DNA of 41,081 bases. It comes from Facilibium subflavum. Its GTDB lineage: Bacteria; Pseudomonadota; Gammaproteobacteria; Francisellales; Francisellaceae. Where the stretch lies: NCBI RefSeq assembly GCF_003574485.1, contig NZ_QLIT01000013.1:1-41081 (forward strand), given 5' to 3'. The notes under the pieces were generated by a model, which was given only the letters and a program-made list of their open reading frames with translations, did not search any database and was not told the DNA's origin. The translations under genes and the position numbers were made by a program. Positions 1 through 8,756 of the stretch are shown in pieces (the first letter of the stretch is position 1; the number at the start of each line of letters is the position of its first letter).

Positions 1-117
1 CCCTAACTTCTTGTTCACGAAATCAATAATCCCAAACTTCTTAAATACCCCAGTTACTAATCCCAGATGATCCAGGTTCTTCGTTTGTAAAATTTCCATT
101 TTGAATACAGCTTGCAT
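1..117 (-). mobile_element. IS1634-type (DUF4277) transposase, N-terminus only, cut by the window edge
   Basis: Reading the minus strand from an ATG at 117 gives 39 open codons up to the window edge, including the stretch KNLDHLGLVTGV followed by FGIIDFVN. This closely resembles the start of DUF4277 transposases of the IS1634 group, which typically open with a KNLDHLGLVAGI-like motif. A second in-frame ATG at 99 could be the true start, and neither has a convincing ribosome binding site. The rest of the protein lies outside the window, so I cannot say whether the element is intact. Its outer end must lie between 118 and about 163, just after the recX stop, but the terminal inverted repeat cannot be fixed without the other end. 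Confidence 0.7.
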
Positions 118-163
118 ATAACTTTGTGAAATATCCTACACGAAAAAACTTTAAAATGCTTTA

Positions 164-541
164 TTAGGCGTGATCAATGTGTGTTGAAACATCATCATGA
201 TATTTTTTCTGATAGCACATTTTTGCCTGCGTTGTCCAATCGATTTCTTGTGTGCAGAGTAAACGCTCAACAAGTGAGGCATCAACCTGTTTTTCATATA
301 CAAGCTTTTGAATGATGCGTTTTTCACCATAGCCTTTTAATAGACTTGCACGAATTAATTGTTCTGCAAAACGCTGATCAGATTGCCAGCCTTTTTGTGC
401 AAACTCATCTAAAAGCTGAACAATCTCAACATCAGTAAGTTTGGCACGCTTCAATAATTTCTGTTGAAGCTGTGCTTTTGAGTAATCCTGCTTAGATAGA
501 AGAAAAAATAAGTAATCACGCTCACTTGGCATTGGCATCAT
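164..541 (-). CDS. recX: Regulatory protein RecX, probably C-terminally shortened
   Basis: RecX binds RecA filaments and limits their extension and activity. The 125-residue product has the family's helical repeats: [20 protein letters not shown] near the N-terminus and a second repeat with [26 protein letters not shown] in the middle. It starts inside recA, overlapping its stop by 20 bases, the usual recA-recX coupling. Family members are usually about 140-165 residues and end in a third repeat. Here the protein stops soon after CYQKKY with a polar tail and two adjacent TAA stops, next to the IS end. Loss of the last repeat by IS insertion is the likely reason, but this is inference. Upstream Met codons at residues 1, 2 and 4 are alternative starts. 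Confidence 0.85.
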   Translation of the reverse strand: MMPMPSERDYLFFLLSKQDYSKAQLQQKLLKRAKLTDVEIVQLLDEFAQKGWQSDQRFAEQLIRASLLKGYGEKRIIQKLVYEKQVDASLVERLLCTQEIDWTTQAKMCYQKKYHDDVSTHIDHA

Positions 542-1559
542 CAGTTTCTATGGCCACACCTTGCTTGGATTTAGCTGGCAGCAACTGTGTTAGGATTGCA
601 TCATGCAACCGTGTTTTGATCTCTGTATTTTCTTTTAAGTAATTGCGAACATTATCTTTGCCTTGACCAATTCGCTCACCATTATAGCTGTACCAAGCGC
701 CTGATTTTTCAATCAATCCATGTTTCACGCCCAGATCAATCAGCTCACCCTCTAGCGAGGTTCCCTCTCCATACATAATGTCAAATTCAGCCTGTTTAAA
801 AGGAGGAGAAACTTTATTTTTAACGACTTTAACCTTTGTTTCATTCCCAAGAATTTCATCACCTTTTTTGATTGGACTACCACGACGAATCTCAAGCCTT
901 ACTGATGAGTAAAACTTCAGCGCATTACCCCCGGTTGTGGTCTCAGGATTACCAAACATAACCCCAATTTTCATCCGAATCTGGTTGATAAAACAAACCA
1001 GCGTATTAGAGCGCTTAATGTTTGCAGTAAGCTTTCTTAATGCCTGTGACATCAAACGCGCCTGAAGCCCCATATGTGAATCACCCATATCCCCTTCAAT
1101 TTCAGCCTTTGGTGTTAATGCTGCAACAGAGTCAACCACAACGATATCAACACCGCCTGAACGCACCAGCATATCGGTAATCTCCAAGGCCTGTTCACCC
1201 GTATCGGGTTGTGAGACAATCAGGTTTTTCAAATCAACCCCTAAAGCCTCTGCATACACTGGATCCAAAGCATGTTCAGCATCAATAAAAGCTGCCGTGC
1301 CACCTTTTTTCTGGCATTCTGCAATTGCTTGCAAGGTCAATGTTGTTTTACCCGAAGACTCAGGACCATAAATCTCAACGACTCGACCCTTTGGCAAACC
1401 ACCAACACCAAGTGCAATATCTACCCCTAATGATCCTGTTGATATCACATCGATATCACGCGCTAAAGGCGCATCTCCCATACGCATAATAGAGCCTTTG
1501 CCAAACTGTCTTTCAATCTGTGACAGCGCTGATGATAATGCTTGTTCTTTATTACTCAT
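522..1559 (-). CDS. recA: Recombinase RecA
   Basis: RecA is the ATP-dependent strand-exchange protein of homologous recombination and repair. The 345-residue length is normal. Visible landmarks are the N-terminal [20 protein letters not shown] segment, the Walker A motif GPESSGKTT at residues 65-73, the Walker B region [11 protein letters not shown] near 140-150, and the L2/MAW region with [22 protein letters not shown]. The C-terminus is short and ends in acidic residues (ETDD). recX overlaps its 3' end. The start ATG follows a purine-rich AGAGAG. Upstream at 1570-1585 lies a sequence that partly resembles an SOS box. Identification is secure. Confidence 0.99.
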   Translation of the reverse strand: MSNKEQALSSALSQIERQFGKGSIMRMGDAPLARDIDVISTGSLGVDIALGVGGLPKGRVVEIYGPESSGKTTLTLQAIAECQKKGGTAAFIDAEHALDPVYAEALGVDLKNLIVSQPDTGEQALEITDMLVRSGGVDIVVVDSVAALTPKAEIEGDMGDSHMGLQARLMSQALRKLTANIKRSNTLVCFINQIRMKIGVMFGNPETTTGGNALKFYSSVRLEIRRGSPIKKGDEILGNETKVKVVKNKVSPPFKQAEFDIMYGEGTSLEGELIDLGVKHGLIEKSGAWYSYNGERIGQGKDNVRNYLKENTEIKTRLHDAILTQLLPAKSKQGVAIETDDANAK

Positions 1560-1569
1560 AAATCACTCT

Positions 1570-1585
1570 CTATACAATAAAACAG
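1570..1585 (-). promoter_or_regulatory. Possible degenerate LexA (SOS) box before recA
   Basis: On the minus strand this 16-mer reads CTGTTTTATTGTATAG, ten bases before the recA start. Against the enterobacterial consensus CTGT-N8-ACAG it matches seven of eight half-site bases. The position before recA is what an SOS box would have. However, several lineages this genome may belong to (Francisella, Legionella and Coxiella relatives) lack LexA, and a single AT-rich near-match can occur by chance. Confidence 0.22.
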
Positions 1586-1658
1586 TTAATAATGTACCAT
1601 TTATCCCTAATGAACAAAAGGAAAATTAATGGCGCACACTACGTGCAACACAGGACAT

Positions 1659-1859
1659 TTATTTTGATTTGTAAATCATTTTAATCAAGCTTAGACAATA
1701 CAGTGATGATAGTCCAATCACAACGTAAATAACCTTTTCCCATACAGAAGAAAATTTAAAGATTTCATGCACGATATTAAAATCAAAAACTGCCAGCAAA
1801 AACCAGTTAAAGCCACCTATAATAGTAATTAAAGTTAAAATCGTATTGATAAATCGCAT
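1659..1859 (-). CDS. DUF378 family small membrane protein
   Basis: The 66-residue product has two predicted membrane helices: residues about 7-27, containing LTLITIIGGFNWFLLAVF, and about 43-60, containing VIYVVIGLSSLYCLSL. The GGxNW motif after the first half-helix and the IVGLxxLY-like second helix match DUF378 (YuzA-like) proteins of unknown function. It sits alone between recA and pgsA on the same strand, about 100 bases upstream of recA, with a weak purine stretch before its ATG. No function can be assigned from sequence; an inner-membrane location is the only safe statement. Confidence 0.75.
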   Translation of the reverse strand: MRFINTILTLITIIGGFNWFLLAVFDFNIVHEIFKFSSVWEKVIYVVIGLSSLYCLSLIKMIYKSK

Positions 1860-1930
1860 ATTCGCTTCCTTATTGCTGTCATGTTACACATCAAAATTGT
1901 AGACAATCACACACCTTTTTCCAAGCAATT

Positions 1931-2488
1931 TCACTGGGACTTAATTGCCTTATATGCGGCAGATAAATATAACCACATCGAATAGACTGTTAAAATCACG
2001 GCCACATAAAGCAAAATAAAGCCAAAAATAACCCATAAATCCGTTAAGCTTTTAGGCTTAAGCAGCAACAAAAAGATTGCACCCATTTGGCACGCTGTTT
2101 TCACTTTCCCAACAAATGATACTTTTACAACAGAGCGCTGACCAATTTCTGCCATCCATTCACGCAATGCAGACACAATAATCTCTCGACAAATAATGGC
2201 AATAGCAGGAATTGCCACCCACGCGTAAGGATATAGCGCAATTAACAAGCCTAATGCCGTTGCAACCATGAGCTTATCAGCAACAGGGTCTAAAAAAGCA
2301 CCCAGCTTTGTTGTCTGTTTAAAATACCGTGCCCAAAAACCATCAAGCCAATCTGTAGCTGCGGCGATTAAGAAAATTGTTGCACTCACCCCATGATGAT
2401 GAGGAAAAGGCACATAAAAAGCCACGATAAGTATCGGGATCAAAAGCACACGCAACATGGTTAAAATATTCGGCACCGTCCAAATCAT
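1931..2488 (-). CDS. pgsA: CDP-diacylglycerol--glycerol-3-phosphate 3-phosphatidyltransferase
   Basis: PgsA makes phosphatidylglycerophosphate from CDP-diacylglycerol and glycerol 3-phosphate, the committed step to phosphatidylglycerol and cardiolipin in the inner membrane. The 185-residue protein carries the complete CDP-alcohol phosphotransferase signature DG-x2-AR-x8-G-x3-D-x3-D: D49, G50, A53, R54, G63, D67 and D71. The start MIWTVPNILTMLRVLLIP is typical of the family, and several hydrophobic helices follow. An AAAGGTGG sequence about ten bases before the ATG can serve as ribosome binding site. It follows dut by about 50 bases on the same strand and may be co-transcribed with it. Confidence 0.96.
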   Translation of the reverse strand: MIWTVPNILTMLRVLLIPILIVAFYVPFPHHHGVSATIFLIAAATDWLDGFWARYFKQTTKLGAFLDPVADKLMVATALGLLIALYPYAWVAIPAIAIICREIIVSALREWMAEIGQRSVVKVSFVGKVKTACQMGAIFLLLLKPKSLTDLWVIFGFILLYVAVILTVYSMWLYLSAAYKAIKSQ

Positions 2489-2541
2489 CTGTGCACCACC
2501 ACCTTTATTTTCTTTCCTTGATTGATAATACGCATTTAAGC

Positions 2542-3000
2542 CTACCTTGTTCCAGTATGACCAAAGCCACCTTGCTGCCTTACTGTTGTATCGGTAAACT
2601 CATCAACAGCAACGAAATTTGCCTGAATAACAGGCACGATTACCAGTTGTGCAAAACGCATTAATGGCGTGATTTCAATGGGTGCATTGGATCTGTTCCA
2701 ACACGAGACCATAAGCTCACCTTGATAGTCCGAATCAATCAATCCCACGCTATTACCGAGAATCAATCCCTTTTTATGGCCTAGCCCTGAGCGAGGCAAA
2801 ATCATTCCTGCCATACTCTCTTGTCCGATATGGATTGCAATACCAGTTGGCAGGAGCTCACATTGGCCAGGCTCAAGCACTAAGGGTGTTTCAATTGCTG
2901 CGCGCAAATCCACACCAGCAGAACCACTGGTGCCATATTCAGGTAAACTTGAAAAAATATCAGGACGTAATAGCTTCAGCTCAATAGTTGGTTTCATCAT
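2542..3000 (-). CDS. dut: Deoxyuridine 5'-triphosphate nucleotidohydrolase (dUTPase)
   Basis: dUTPase hydrolyses dUTP to dUMP and pyrophosphate, keeping uracil out of DNA and feeding dTMP synthesis. The 152-residue protein shows the five trimeric-dUTPase motifs in order: [30 protein letters not shown], the [11 protein letters not shown] strand, and the C-terminal GGFGHTG arm. Two adjacent Met codons open the frame; either could be used, with only a weak purine site upstream. A good promoter is visible at 3031-3059, so dut is probably the first gene of a dut-pgsA unit. Identification is secure. Confidence 0.98.
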   Translation of the reverse strand: MMKPTIELKLLRPDIFSSLPEYGTSGSAGVDLRAAIETPLVLEPGQCELLPTGIAIHIGQESMAGMILPRSGLGHKKGLILGNSVGLIDSDYQGELMVSCWNRSNAPIEITPLMRFAQLVIVPVIQANFVAVDEFTDTTVRQQGGFGHTGTR

Positions 3001-3030
3001 ACAGCTCTACATAAAAATAAATATAGGGGT

Positions 3031-3059
3031 ATTGTAAAAGAAAAGCCGCAAGCTGCCAA
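3031..3059 (-). promoter_or_regulatory. Sigma70-type promoter for dut
   Basis: On the minus strand TTGGCA (3054-3059) is followed after 17 bases by TACAAT (3031-3036). Both hexamers match the consensus in five of six positions and the spacing is ideal. Transcription would begin near 3024, about 24 bases before the dut ATG. Confidence 0.6.
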
Positions 3060-3416
3060 TCTTAAGTCAATTTTTTTCATTAAAAACTGAAGTTACACAC
3101 TTCCCATTTTTGCATCTTGCTTAAATTATTTTATATTTTGCTGTAATTATTTTGCACTCATCGCATGGCAGGTATAGCCTGTATTTGTGGCGACAGAAAA
3201 TGCTTACAAAACAGTAAGCGCAATTGCTGGTAAGATGCACTAACTTAATCTGTCACACTACAAAAATAATCATATAAGAACACATTCTTAGCCATTGCTT
3301 TGTTTAAGGCATAAAATTTGCACCTAAGCGTATACAAAATAAGCTTGAGCATCTTACCTTAAAGTAACAACATACTTTTCAATGTATAAACCCGTTCATT
3401 TTAAAAGGAGTTTTTT
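3060..3416. other. Intergenic region between divergent dut and the 792-residue gene, with small hairpins
   Basis: Together with the dut promoter stretch this makes a 416-base gap with no convincing coding sequence. It contains two small inverted repeats close together: CAGG-tatag-CCTG near 3170-3182, and GCTTAC-aaaaca-GTAAGC at 3202-3219. Neither is followed by a T-run, so they do not look like terminators. Several AT-rich hexamers could serve as a promoter for the downstream gene, for example a TATAAA near 3385, but none has a convincing -35 partner. A strong ribosome binding site, AAAGGAG, lies six bases before the ATG at 3417. Confidence 0.4.
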
Positions 3417-5795
3417 ATGGGGATTAAACAACTGCAAGACCAATCGAAGGCTTTAACTGATTTAATCACGCTATTTACAGAAGAAGTTAAACAATATGAA
3501 CAGGAGAATAATAAATTTACCAGTCAATATGAATTACGTATGTCTTTGGAAGAAAAAAGACAACGCCGCTTTGATAATACTATTAATATTGCCTTTGGTA
3601 TGGCAACTGCCGCAGCAACTTTTTTCGCCGGCCCACTTGGCTATGCCATTGCAACAAGCATTCAGTCGATCTATGAAGCCTCACAGGTTGATGCCAGCAT
3701 GAAGGTGCGCGTTGCTAATACAATTTTAGCTTCAGTCACATCTGGTATGAGCAATTATATAATTGGACAGACCGTCAATAGTAATATTCGCCAATTCAGT
3801 ATGAATGATCCCATAACAGGACAAAAAAACTACGATCCAGACAGCGAGCTCTACACAGCAAAATACAAGGCACAAAATTGTATCAACGAGTTTTTAAATA
3901 CGATGAAAATGCAAGGACAGATACAAGCCATTCAAATTGATAGCCTAACTGAAGAGAAACAATTTGAAAAAACTATCGAGTATATACAGCAAAATCAAAA
4001 CCAATATGCTGAATTTGCGCTTAAACAGGCTATTATTTTAGTTTCTTTCAACATCTGCCAGCTTAGAGCCTTCCAATCGGATAATACAATTTTAATGTAT
4101 CATGCATTAACAAGCTTCACGCAACGCATCCAGATTGCAGATAGCCACTTAGGCGCCAAAGCAAGGCAAGTCTATGAGCGCTTCTACCAAGATAAAGATA
4201 AAATACAGACAATTACAGCAGAACAAGCCAAGGATATTCGGCAAGAATTGCTTAAAAAAGTGATTGACTCAGAGGTCTTTGCAAAGAATACCAGTTATAC
4301 ACGCAAATATAAAAAGCTTAATATTACAAATGAAGCTGACGAAACATTTCTTATTTATAACAACACTGTATCACCTCAAGATAACTTCACTATTGATCGT
4401 GAACAGTTTTTTAATGTCATTGATACAAAATTGAAAGTGTGGGCGTACTTTAACGATTATAATCGCTTTTTTGATAAAAAACTTGGTAGTGGCGTTAAAG
4501 AAAAAATCATTGCCTATATACCAAATAACGCTAAATCACACTGGAAGGATACATTTAGCAATGATGAGCGCGTGCTTGATATTATTATTATTTACTTGCT
4601 TAACACCCTACCCAATCTGATTTTATCGGAACCTATAAGCAACTTTGTCATTATCGGTATTCAAAAGGATACGAAACAAGAAAAACTTATAAAATACTTA
4701 AGTGCACTTTATGTTGCTATTACGAGCGCTTGTTATTTCTATTTGGAATTTTACTCGTTACATAACCGCATGGCAGGGCGTTCAAGCATTCGCCAAACAC
4801 ATATCAATAAGGCTGTTGCCTATGTTTTTATGTTTGTAGCGAAAATGCAACCATTATTATTAGCACCTTTAAGACGCATCAAATTGCTTCCAACCCTATC
4901 GAAAGAAAATCGTGAACACTTGAATTATTATGGCCTTAATGATGATAGCTGCAATAATCTACATAACGAGTTTTTAATGTCTCAAACATTCTATAACCAT
5001 TTTAATTTCCAATATGTAAAAGCTTTTGCTGAAAACACCACCCCCATTGATCACGGTATTGCTAATAACTTAAGAGATCAGCTTGCACAACAAGTTAACA
5101 CAAAGCTCTTAGAATTAATTCGCCTTTATGATTATAATAGTGATAACAACACTTATACCGAGCATACAGATCTGGATGAGCGCTTTGCACAAAAGCTTTC
5201 CAAGCCCTCTACCTACCTTTCGCTAGGACGCACAAACACGCAAAAAACACAACTATCGACTAGCGAGGAAGACTTTGATAACATCAGCACCTTTTATGAA
5301 AACCAGCCTTATGTTTTCGGTGGTATTGCCGTGCGTTTAGGAGATATTGATGAAGGCAATGAAAAAAGCAGTTATGGAGAAAAAGGTCAAACTTATCTTC
5401 ATGCTTCTATCTCAAGCTTAAACAATGCAATTGGTGCAACCAGTGATCATCCAGAAATTAATAAGGCAGCACGTTATACAGCTCTGAGAAAAAGCTTTTT
5501 AAAACAGCGTTTGAGTTTACAGGCATACCATGCAAAAAAAGCATCAATCGAAGATGTTCTTGAAAATATTGAGGAGGTTTTGGTTTTGCTTTCAGCAGAA
5601 ATTTTTGATCATGAAGAAGAGGCTATTTCATCCATCAATACCAAACTAGAAGCAGACGAAAGGGAAAGGAAAAGACAACAGATTCTCAGAAATACAAGTA
5701 AACGTCACGAACAAAGAGATCAGGCAAGAAGGCAAGCAAGAAAAGAAGCGCGAGATGCTAGGGAGAAATCATTATTTAAATATCGGGAGATATAA
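3417..5795 (+). CDS. Large protein of unknown function, candidate effector or pore-type protein
   Basis: I do not recognise this 792-residue protein. Translation evidence is strong: AAAGGAG sits six bases before the ATG and a long frame runs to one base before the fhs stop on the other strand. The first 55 residues are polar and probably helical, rich in K/E/Q. Residues about 57-82 form a small-residue hydrophobic stretch (GMATAAATFFAGPLGYAIAT) like a membrane-inserting or glycine-zipper helix. More hydrophobic helices occur near the middle (IIIIYLLNTLPNLI, then a Tyr-rich segment). The last 60 residues are a highly charged Lys/Arg/Glu helix (RRQARKEARDAREKS). There is no signal peptide and no known catalytic motif. 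It is monocistronic. The composition would fit a secreted effector, but this is speculation. Confidence 0.8.
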   Translation: MGIKQLQDQSKALTDLITLFTEEVKQYEQENNKFTSQYELRMSLEEKRQRRFDNTINIAFGMATAAATFFAGPLGYAIATSIQSIYEASQVDASMKVRVANTILASVTSGMSNYIIGQTVNSNIRQFSMNDPITGQKNYDPDSELYTAKYKAQNCINEFLNTMKMQGQIQAIQIDSLTEEKQFEKTIEYIQQNQNQYAEFALKQAIILVSFNICQLRAFQSDNTILMYHALTSFTQRIQIADSHLGAKARQVYERFYQDKDKIQTITAEQAKDIRQELLKKVIDSEVFAKNTSYTRKYKKLNITNEADETFLIYNNTVSPQDNFTIDREQFFNVIDTKLKVWAYFNDYNRFFDKKLGSGVKEKIIAYIPNNAKSHWKDTFSNDERVLDIIIIYLLNTLPNLILSEPISNFVIIGIQKDTKQEKLIKYLSALYVAITSACYFYLEFYSLHNRMAGRSSIRQTHINKAVAYVFMFVAKMQPLLLAPLRRIKLLPTLSKENREHLNYYGLNDDSCNNLHNEFLMSQTFYNHFNFQYVKAFAENTTPIDHGIANNLRDQLAQQVNTKLLELIRLYDYNSDNNTYTEHTDLDERFAQKLSKPSTYLSLGRTNTQKTQLSTSEEDFDNISTFYENQPYVFGGIAVRLGDIDEGNEKSSYGEKGQTYLHASISSLNNAIGATSDHPEINKAARYTALRKSFLKQRLSLQAYHAKKASIEDVLENIEEVLVLLSAEIFDHEEEAISSINTKLEADERERKRQQILRNTSKRHEQRDQARRQARKEARDAREKSLFKYREI

Positions 5796-5796
5796 C

Positions 5797-7437
5797 TTAC
5801 ATATCTACAGCAGCCGGATGTTTTGGCAATCCTGGCATCGTCACCATGTCGCCACAAAGTGCCACGACAAAACCTGCACCACTTGAAAGTTTTAACTCTC
5901 TAATGGGTAAAATATGGTTAATCGGCGCACCTAACATTTTAGGATCTGAAGAAAAGCTGTATTGTGTTTTTGCCATGCATACCGGGAGATTTTGCCAGCC
6001 ACCATCTTCAACCACAGCAAGCTGCCTTTTTGCTAACTGGCTGATTTCTATATCTGCCGCCTTATACACTTTTCGCGCAATCGTGCGCATCTTATCTGCC
6101 AGCGGCATTTCATCCGGATAAAGATATTTAAAATAATTTGGCTGTGTATCAATGGCTTCTATTACAGCATTGGCAAGCTCAACTGCGCCACTACCACCTT
6201 CTGACCAATGCTTTGCCACGATGGCCTGAACTGATCTTTGCCGGCAAAAGGCTTTAATACATTCAATCTCCTGTTCAGTATCACCTGACATATGATTAAT
6301 TGCGACAACAACAGGCACACCAAATTGTGTTAAGTTATCAAGGTGACCTCCCAGGTTGCTTAAACCAGCTTCAACGGCTTGCAAATTTGGCGCCCCTAAT
6401 GCATTTTTTGCAACACCACCATGCATTTTTAAAGACCTCACTGTCACCACACATACTGATGCAGATGGTTTAATGCCCGATTGCCTGCATTTAATATTAA
6501 AAAATTTTTCAGCACCCAGCCCTGAACCAAAACCCGCTTCAGTCACGACATATTCACCCAGGTCCATTGCCGTTTTTGTTGCAATAATTGAATTACAGCC
6601 ATGTGCAATATTGGCAAAAGGCCCTGCATGCATTAATACGGGATTGCTCTCAAGTGATTGAACCAAATTTGGCTTTAATACATCTCCTAATAAGCGTACC
6701 ATTGCATTGATACATTCCAGCTCATAAGCATAAATGTAGCGATTTTCAGTCAAATGCCGCCCAAGCATAATCCGAGATAACCTTGCCTTTAAATCATCCT
6801 CATCCTTGGATAATGCGACAATAGCCATGATTTCAGAAGCTGCAGTAATCTCAAATCCTGACTCTCTGGTAAATCCATTACGCTTACCGCCTAAACCAAC
6901 GATAATATTTCTTAGGCAACGATCATTCATATCCATAACCCGTTTCCAACTGATCTGCTGAGGATCTAGCCCAACGCCATTTTCGCGAAAAATCACATTA
7001 TCAATGATTGCCGAAAGCAGATTATGTGCACTGGTAATCGCATGAAAATCTCCTGTAAAATGCATATTTATTTTTTCAGCCGGACATACCTGAGAATAAC
7101 CACCACCTGTCGCCCCGCCTTTACTCCCAAAATATGGGCCAAGACTTGGCTCACGAAGGCATAATATACTTTTTTTACCTAGCTGACATAACGCATCGTT
7201 CAACCCGATTGAGGTTACCGTTTTTCCTTCTCCTGCAGGTGTTGGGCTAATTGCAGTTACTAAGATGACTTTACCTTTATTTGCAGACTTGGGCATATCC
7301 CTATGCCAACAGTTGATTTTTGCCATATAGTGCCCATAAGGATCCAATATATCATTATTTAGCCCGATTTTGGCGCCAACATCGCAAATTGGATGTATTC
7401 TGGTATTTTGAACGATTTGCTGATCAATGCTAAACAT
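5797..7437 (-). CDS. fhs: Formate--tetrahydrofolate ligase
   Basis: Fhs reversibly couples formate, tetrahydrofolate and ATP to give 10-formyl-tetrahydrofolate. The 546-residue protein has the P-loop-like TPAGEGKTVTSIGL near residue 67, the SLGPYFGSKGGATGGGYSQV segment and a C-terminal LSSGAGFVVALCGDMVTMPGLP, all typical. Length is close to the usual 550-560. The start ATG follows GAGGAG in the 20-base gap after the MetF/DmdA-like gene, so the two are surely co-transcribed. With formate dehydrogenase upstream and methyl-group oxidising enzymes around it, the enzyme probably runs in the formate-releasing, ATP-forming direction. That direction is inference from context. The stop lies one base from the end of the convergent upstream gene. 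Confidence 0.97.
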   Translation of the reverse strand: MFSIDQQIVQNTRIHPICDVGAKIGLNNDILDPYGHYMAKINCWHRDMPKSANKGKVILVTAISPTPAGEGKTVTSIGLNDALCQLGKKSILCLREPSLGPYFGSKGGATGGGYSQVCPAEKINMHFTGDFHAITSAHNLLSAIIDNVIFRENGVGLDPQQISWKRVMDMNDRCLRNIIVGLGGKRNGFTRESGFEITAASEIMAIVALSKDEDDLKARLSRIMLGRHLTENRYIYAYELECINAMVRLLGDVLKPNLVQSLESNPVLMHAGPFANIAHGCNSIIATKTAMDLGEYVVTEAGFGSGLGAEKFFNIKCRQSGIKPSASVCVVTVRSLKMHGGVAKNALGAPNLQAVEAGLSNLGGHLDNLTQFGVPVVVAINHMSGDTEQEIECIKAFCRQRSVQAIVAKHWSEGGSGAVELANAVIEAIDTQPNYFKYLYPDEMPLADKMRTIARKVYKAADIEISQLAKRQLAVVEDGGWQNLPVCMAKTQYSFSSDPKMLGAPINHILPIRELKLSSGAGFVVALCGDMVTMPGLPKHPAAVDM

Positions 7438-7457
7438 GCGAGCTCCTCATTATTTTA

Positions 7458-8756
7458 TCAACTTGCAAGCTGATCACCTAAAGGCATTTGTTTTTGTGGA
7501 TCAAAAAACGGCGTCTCTGAAACAACTGCTTTTGCACCATTTTGCTCGCCTTCAATTAAAACATCACAGGTAAGCTTTGTCCCTACTTTTGTGTACTCTA
7601 TTGGAACCATTGCCAAGGCAATATTCTGACCAAGCTTAGGCGAGTAAAATGCACTTGTAATATAGCCTATTTGTTTTTGATGGCTTTCATCAAAAACCAA
7701 CCAGAAATCAGGATTATACCAAGTAATCGGCACTGTTGTTTCAATGCAAAGTCCTACAAGCTTCCGTGAAACGCCTTCCGTTTTAATTTTAGCAAGTGCC
7801 TGTTTTCCAACGTAATCATCTTCTTTTTCCAAATCTACCTGCCATGCCAGACCACACTCAAATGGGTTTGTTTCGATATCCATGTCTTGCTTGTAAGAAA
7901 GGATCCCTGCTTCAATCCGGCGGATGTGTCCTGGCGCAATGACGCGTAAATTAAATTCTTTGCCAGCCTCAAGCACGGTATTCCAAAGCTTATCTGCATC
8001 ATAGGTCGCATTTCTAAGATAAATTTCATAGCCAACTTCGGCAGAAAATCCACTGCGCGAAATCACGACATCCATACCGTTTAGTGTAGTTTGCCATAAA
8101 CGATAGTATTTAATCGAGTCAATCCCTAAACCAAATAATTTACGCATTAGCGCTTGTGATTTAGGCCCTTGAATCTGCACAGGAGAGACATCAATTTCTT
8201 TAATACTAACATCATATTGCCAATTATAATTTAGTGCTTTTGCCCACAGTAAGACATCTGAATCCGATATTGATAACCAAAACTCATCTTCAGCCACACG
8301 AAGTAGAACAGGATCATTAATAATACCGCCTTCTTCATCGCATAATATCACATAACGCGCCTGGTTGACTGGGCATATTTCCTTCAAATCCCGTGTTACC
8401 AGTCGATTTGTAAATGTTAAGGCATCTTTACCTTTAATTTGAATTTGACGCTCTACGGCAACATTCCACATCGTCACATCTTTCGTCAAGGCTTCATACT
8501 CTGCCATCAACCCCCCTTCTTCTTCAGGAGTGTAACTACGTGGATGATACATATTATTATAAACCGTTACGGTATTGCAGCCAGCTTCCATCGATAAATG
8601 CCAAAAAGGTGACTTGCGAATACGTGTTGAAATCAGCATATTAACATCTGCATTACCACTTTGCCTGAGATTGACTGGAACATTGCGTTTTTTAGTTTGG
8701 TTTATTTGATACATTGCATCTGTTTCTAGTGTGTAGTGCTGTGCTGTATTTTTCAT
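7458..8756 (-). CDS. Possible separate DmdA-like product from an internal start
   Basis: An in-frame ATG at 8756 (codon 305 of the larger frame) is preceded at the correct distance by AAGGAGGA. Translation from it gives a 432-residue stand-alone GcvT/DmdA-like demethylase, a normal length for the family (DmdA proteins are near 370, and relatives are longer). The residues just before it (NPNNKEES) look like a former intergenic leader read as protein. Either two neighbouring genes fused by losing a stop codon, or both the fusion and the free domain are made. The sequence cannot decide between these. Confidence 0.45.
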   Translation of the reverse strand: MKNTAQHYTLETDAMYQINQTKKRNVPVNLRQSGNADVNMLISTRIRKSPFWHLSMEAGCNTVTVYNNMYHPRSYTPEEEGGLMAEYEALTKDVTMWNVAVERQIQIKGKDALTFTNRLVTRDLKEICPVNQARYVILCDEEGGIINDPVLLRVAEDEFWLSISDSDVLLWAKALNYNWQYDVSIKEIDVSPVQIQGPKSQALMRKLFGLGIDSIKYYRLWQTTLNGMDVVISRSGFSAEVGYEIYLRNATYDADKLWNTVLEAGKEFNLRVIAPGHIRRIEAGILSYKQDMDIETNPFECGLAWQVDLEKEDDYVGKQALAKIKTEGVSRKLVGLCIETTVPITWYNPDFWLVFDESHQKQIGYITSAFYSPKLGQNIALAMVPIEYTKVGTKLTCDVLIEGEQNGAKAVVSETPFFDPQKQMPLGDQLAS

